Source: Clusia tigrina (lineage: Eukaryota; Arthropoda; Insecta; Diptera; Clusiidae). Taken from it: 64,000 bases of DNA. Position numbers and translations under genes: made by a program. The DNA is taken from NCBI GenBank assembly GCA_920105625.2, contig OV050033.1, forward strand, positions 129,517,821 through 129,581,820, read 5' to 3'. A model generated the notes under the pieces. It was not told where the DNA came from and searched no databases. It was given only the letters and a program-made list of their open reading frames with translations. Below are positions 61,871 to 64,000 of the stretch, piece by piece (the first letter of the stretch is position 1; each line of letters begins with the position of its first letter).

Positions 61871-62570
61871 CAGTTGCGATCACAGCATTGAAGCCAACCA
61901 AAAGTTGAAAGTGAATAAAATGGGTTGACAGTGAATTAGAGTATTAAGCGATCAATATAGATGACGTATGATGAGGTAGAATTGTGTCCTAAGTAAACTG
62001 GAAACATCATTCCTTTGGATGTGTTGCGTTTTGGACCCAATATGCCTGCAGTTAACGCACCATCACAGTATGCTTTGATATCCATCTGCAGAAAGAGAGA
62101 TTTCAGGTGTAAGTTATCTGGCTTATCTTGAGGGTCTAGGTTAGGGCTCTGATACCAGAGCCGTTAGAAGACTCTCTGAGTTCCTTTGGTGGATATCACC
62201 GTATCTCTTTCATGATGAAATAAATTATCACAGGAAATGTTTTGTTTACATGTTTCACACAGTCTAGTACCTAATTCCTTCATAGTCTAGTGCCTGATTC
62301 TCCCCTCCGTAACTTGGATATTCTAGTATTTAATTTATTCATCCCTCACTTGGATTGCACCTCTCTCTTTATTCTGCTGATGAGATTTTTATTATTTGTT
62401 TCTCCCTCCACAGATTGTTTCAATAATGTGAATCCGTATGGTTTTCTTAAATTTTGTTTCCACCATCAGCCAGATCAATACCAGAATCCTTCAAAATATA
62501 ACTTCCAATAATCCTCTGGCCTTATCTCTGCGGTTTATTTGGCGTGAAAACACTCTACGATTTAATTGGA
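61871..62570. other. Spacer without recognised gene
   Basis: No motif. Confidence 0.4.
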
Positions 62571-62574
62571 GATA

Positions 62575-62770
62575 CTCGGAAATAATCTGGAAAGTTACTA
62601 TCAATATAAACCAGTTCAGAATTTCCCTTCAATTCATCATTCCTATCGGAAGTCTGGATATAACCTGCAATTGAAACTATTTCAGAATTTCCGTTCGTTC
62701 CAATATTCCTTTCGTAAATCTGGAAATAACGATCAATATAAATCATTTCAGAATTTCCCTTGATTTCTTG
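62575..62770. repeat. ~65-bp tandem repeat, about 3 copies
   Basis: Units contain atcaatataaaccagttcag, aatttcccttc and attcctatcggaagtctgga. The ttcagaatttcc core recurs at about 62623, 62682 and 62747. Confidence 0.85.
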
Positions 62771-63765
62771 GAATTGTTGAGTTCCAGGCATCATTAAGTT
62801 CAGAGGCAAAAAACCAACTTTTTCACTGAATTTTCCCGTTTTTTTACTCAAAAGTTGCTTCTCAAAAGTGTAAATCCCCGAACTGTAAACCACCATGAAC
62901 CACACTTATAATCCGTCTTCCTCATCCGCTCAAACTGAAGCTCAATGAATTGTAAACTTGGGTGATATTTACACGTACCCCACTGGTATCAGGTTCAAGC
63001 ATTTGCCATACAAAGTGGCATTCCCCACAAAGCCTACACTACCAGAGAGACTCTCCCATCTGAGGCAACGTCGCGTCTTAGACAAACAAACAGCAAAAAC
63101 TTGCGGCCAGTTTTCTAGAGATCTATTACTCAGACTGCAGCGAAAGATCCAATCGAGCTGTCGGAGCAAACAGACATACAGATATATATGCAAATATATA
63201 TTTCCAGTGGTGAACCCAAACGCAAAACGTTCGGCGACAACAGTTATCAGTAAAATATCCACACTCATACCGCGCGTACGGGTAGTTGTGCCTCACAAAT
63301 TGACTCACTTGTCTGTCAGGTTCCCAAGTTCAATGTATAATCGAATTTGTTGACCCAGTAAACAACAACAACAACAACATCACCAACGACAACGCAATCT
63401 TAACAAGAAAGCGTCTCATTTTTCCGCGTAGCACACTTGCCTACATTAATAAATAGGAATAAACACAAAAGATATAATGTCCGTCCGTCTGTCTGTCTGT
63501 TCACACTGCTCCACAACGAGTATCATTGTCGCCGAGTTTAGATTCTTTGCGGCTCTCATATCAATTCAACTAATTTGCTCAACAGTGGTGTAGTTATGCT
63601 GGAAACGGGGTGACGGGTTTAGCGAAATGTATCCCTTTCTTTATTCCTTTTTTTTTTTTTTAGATGTTCTTATGAATATATAAACAAGGAGAAATGAGTA
63701 ACAATGATGTTCTCAAGGTCATCAGTGATCATCTTAAAACAATCTTCTTTCTGTCTCTTCCCAGT
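62771..63765. other. Spacer without recognised gene
   Basis: An open frame at 62958-63353 has no recognisable motif. A caacaacaacaacaacatc tract lies at 63362-63381 and gtccgtctgtctgtctgttc at about 63481-63501. Confidence 0.4.
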
Positions 63766-63767
63766 TA

Positions 63768-64000
63768 TTTTATTATTTACCTCAAGTATTCTACCAGTCT
63801 CACTGATTCTAAGATTTACTTTAAGTATATTCTACCAGCCTCACTGATTCCAAGATTTACTTCAAGTATTCTACCAGTATCCCTGATTCCAAGATTTACT
63901 TCAAGTATTCTACCACTCTTCTTGATTCTAAGATTTACTTCAAGTATTCTAACTCCCAGAATTACTTTAAGTATCATACTCGCACAAGTCTCACTGAAAC
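63768..64000. repeat. 39-bp tandem array, about 6 copies, running off the window
   Basis: Units such as aagatttacttcaagtattc plus taccagtctcactgattct follow each other; the last units are decayed and the array continues to the window edge. Confidence 0.9.

Noticed and set aside
61507..61901. Leu/Ser/Phe-rich minus-strand frames that look like membrane proteins
   Set aside because: Antisense reading of a purine-rich tandem repeat.

Overview
The window looks like non-coding nuclear DNA of a higher fly (Diptera: Brachycera). The reasons are the AT-rich background, CAA/CA/TA simple repeats, Drosophila-type splice and 5' UTR sequence around 42.4-42.7 kb, and a repeat content of non-LTR retrotransposons with RNase H, an R1-clade element, mariner and hAT MITEs. 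A tephritid or related acalyptrate is a guess. There is no bacterial or viral gene and no operon. The only host-gene evidence is one probable first coding exon with a splice donor (42642-42686); a second candidate at 60259-60420 is weak.

Layout. 0-7 kb: a degenerate ~5 kb LOA/I-like non-LTR element on the minus strand (about 608-5640), flanked by plus-strand relics of similar elements (295-460 and 5780-6900). 7-8.3 kb: a 43-bp minisatellite, a (TA)n tract and mariner copy 1. 8.3-10.3 kb: A/T low complexity with a 190-bp (TA)n. 10.3-13.06 kb: four minus-strand relics, namely a Jockey RT, an older divergent mariner, an RNase H/RT fragment and a misplaced C-terminal zinc finger. 13-18.6 kb: AT-rich spacer and simple repeats. 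18.65-23.71 kb: a structurally complete R1-clade retrotransposon with poly(A) and a 13-bp target-site duplication, both ORFs broken. 23.7-36 kb: spacer, two more non-LTR tail relics and long degenerate minisatellites. 36-38.6 kb: two arrays, the second (15-bp units) cut in two by mariner copy 2. 41.4-42.7 kb: a ~240-bp tandem repeat next to the candidate promoter and exon. 44-46 kb: mariner copy 3 (almost intact) between two related non-LTR tails. 46-50.9 kb: two hAT MITEs with perfect 8-bp duplications, the second inside a degenerate tandem array. 51-64 kb: T-rich spacer and further minisatellites.

Function. Nearly all recognisable coding sequence belongs to mobile elements, and nearly all of it is dead. 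The mariner family is the liveliest: three copies share 29-bp termini, and copy 3 keeps a full-length frame with all three catalytic Asp. The other striking feature is the number of degenerate tandem arrays (units of 13 to ~240 bp), two of which were used as insertion sites by DNA transposons. I found no undescribed system that I can defend; the most informative observations are the exact insertion footprints and the orphan first exon.
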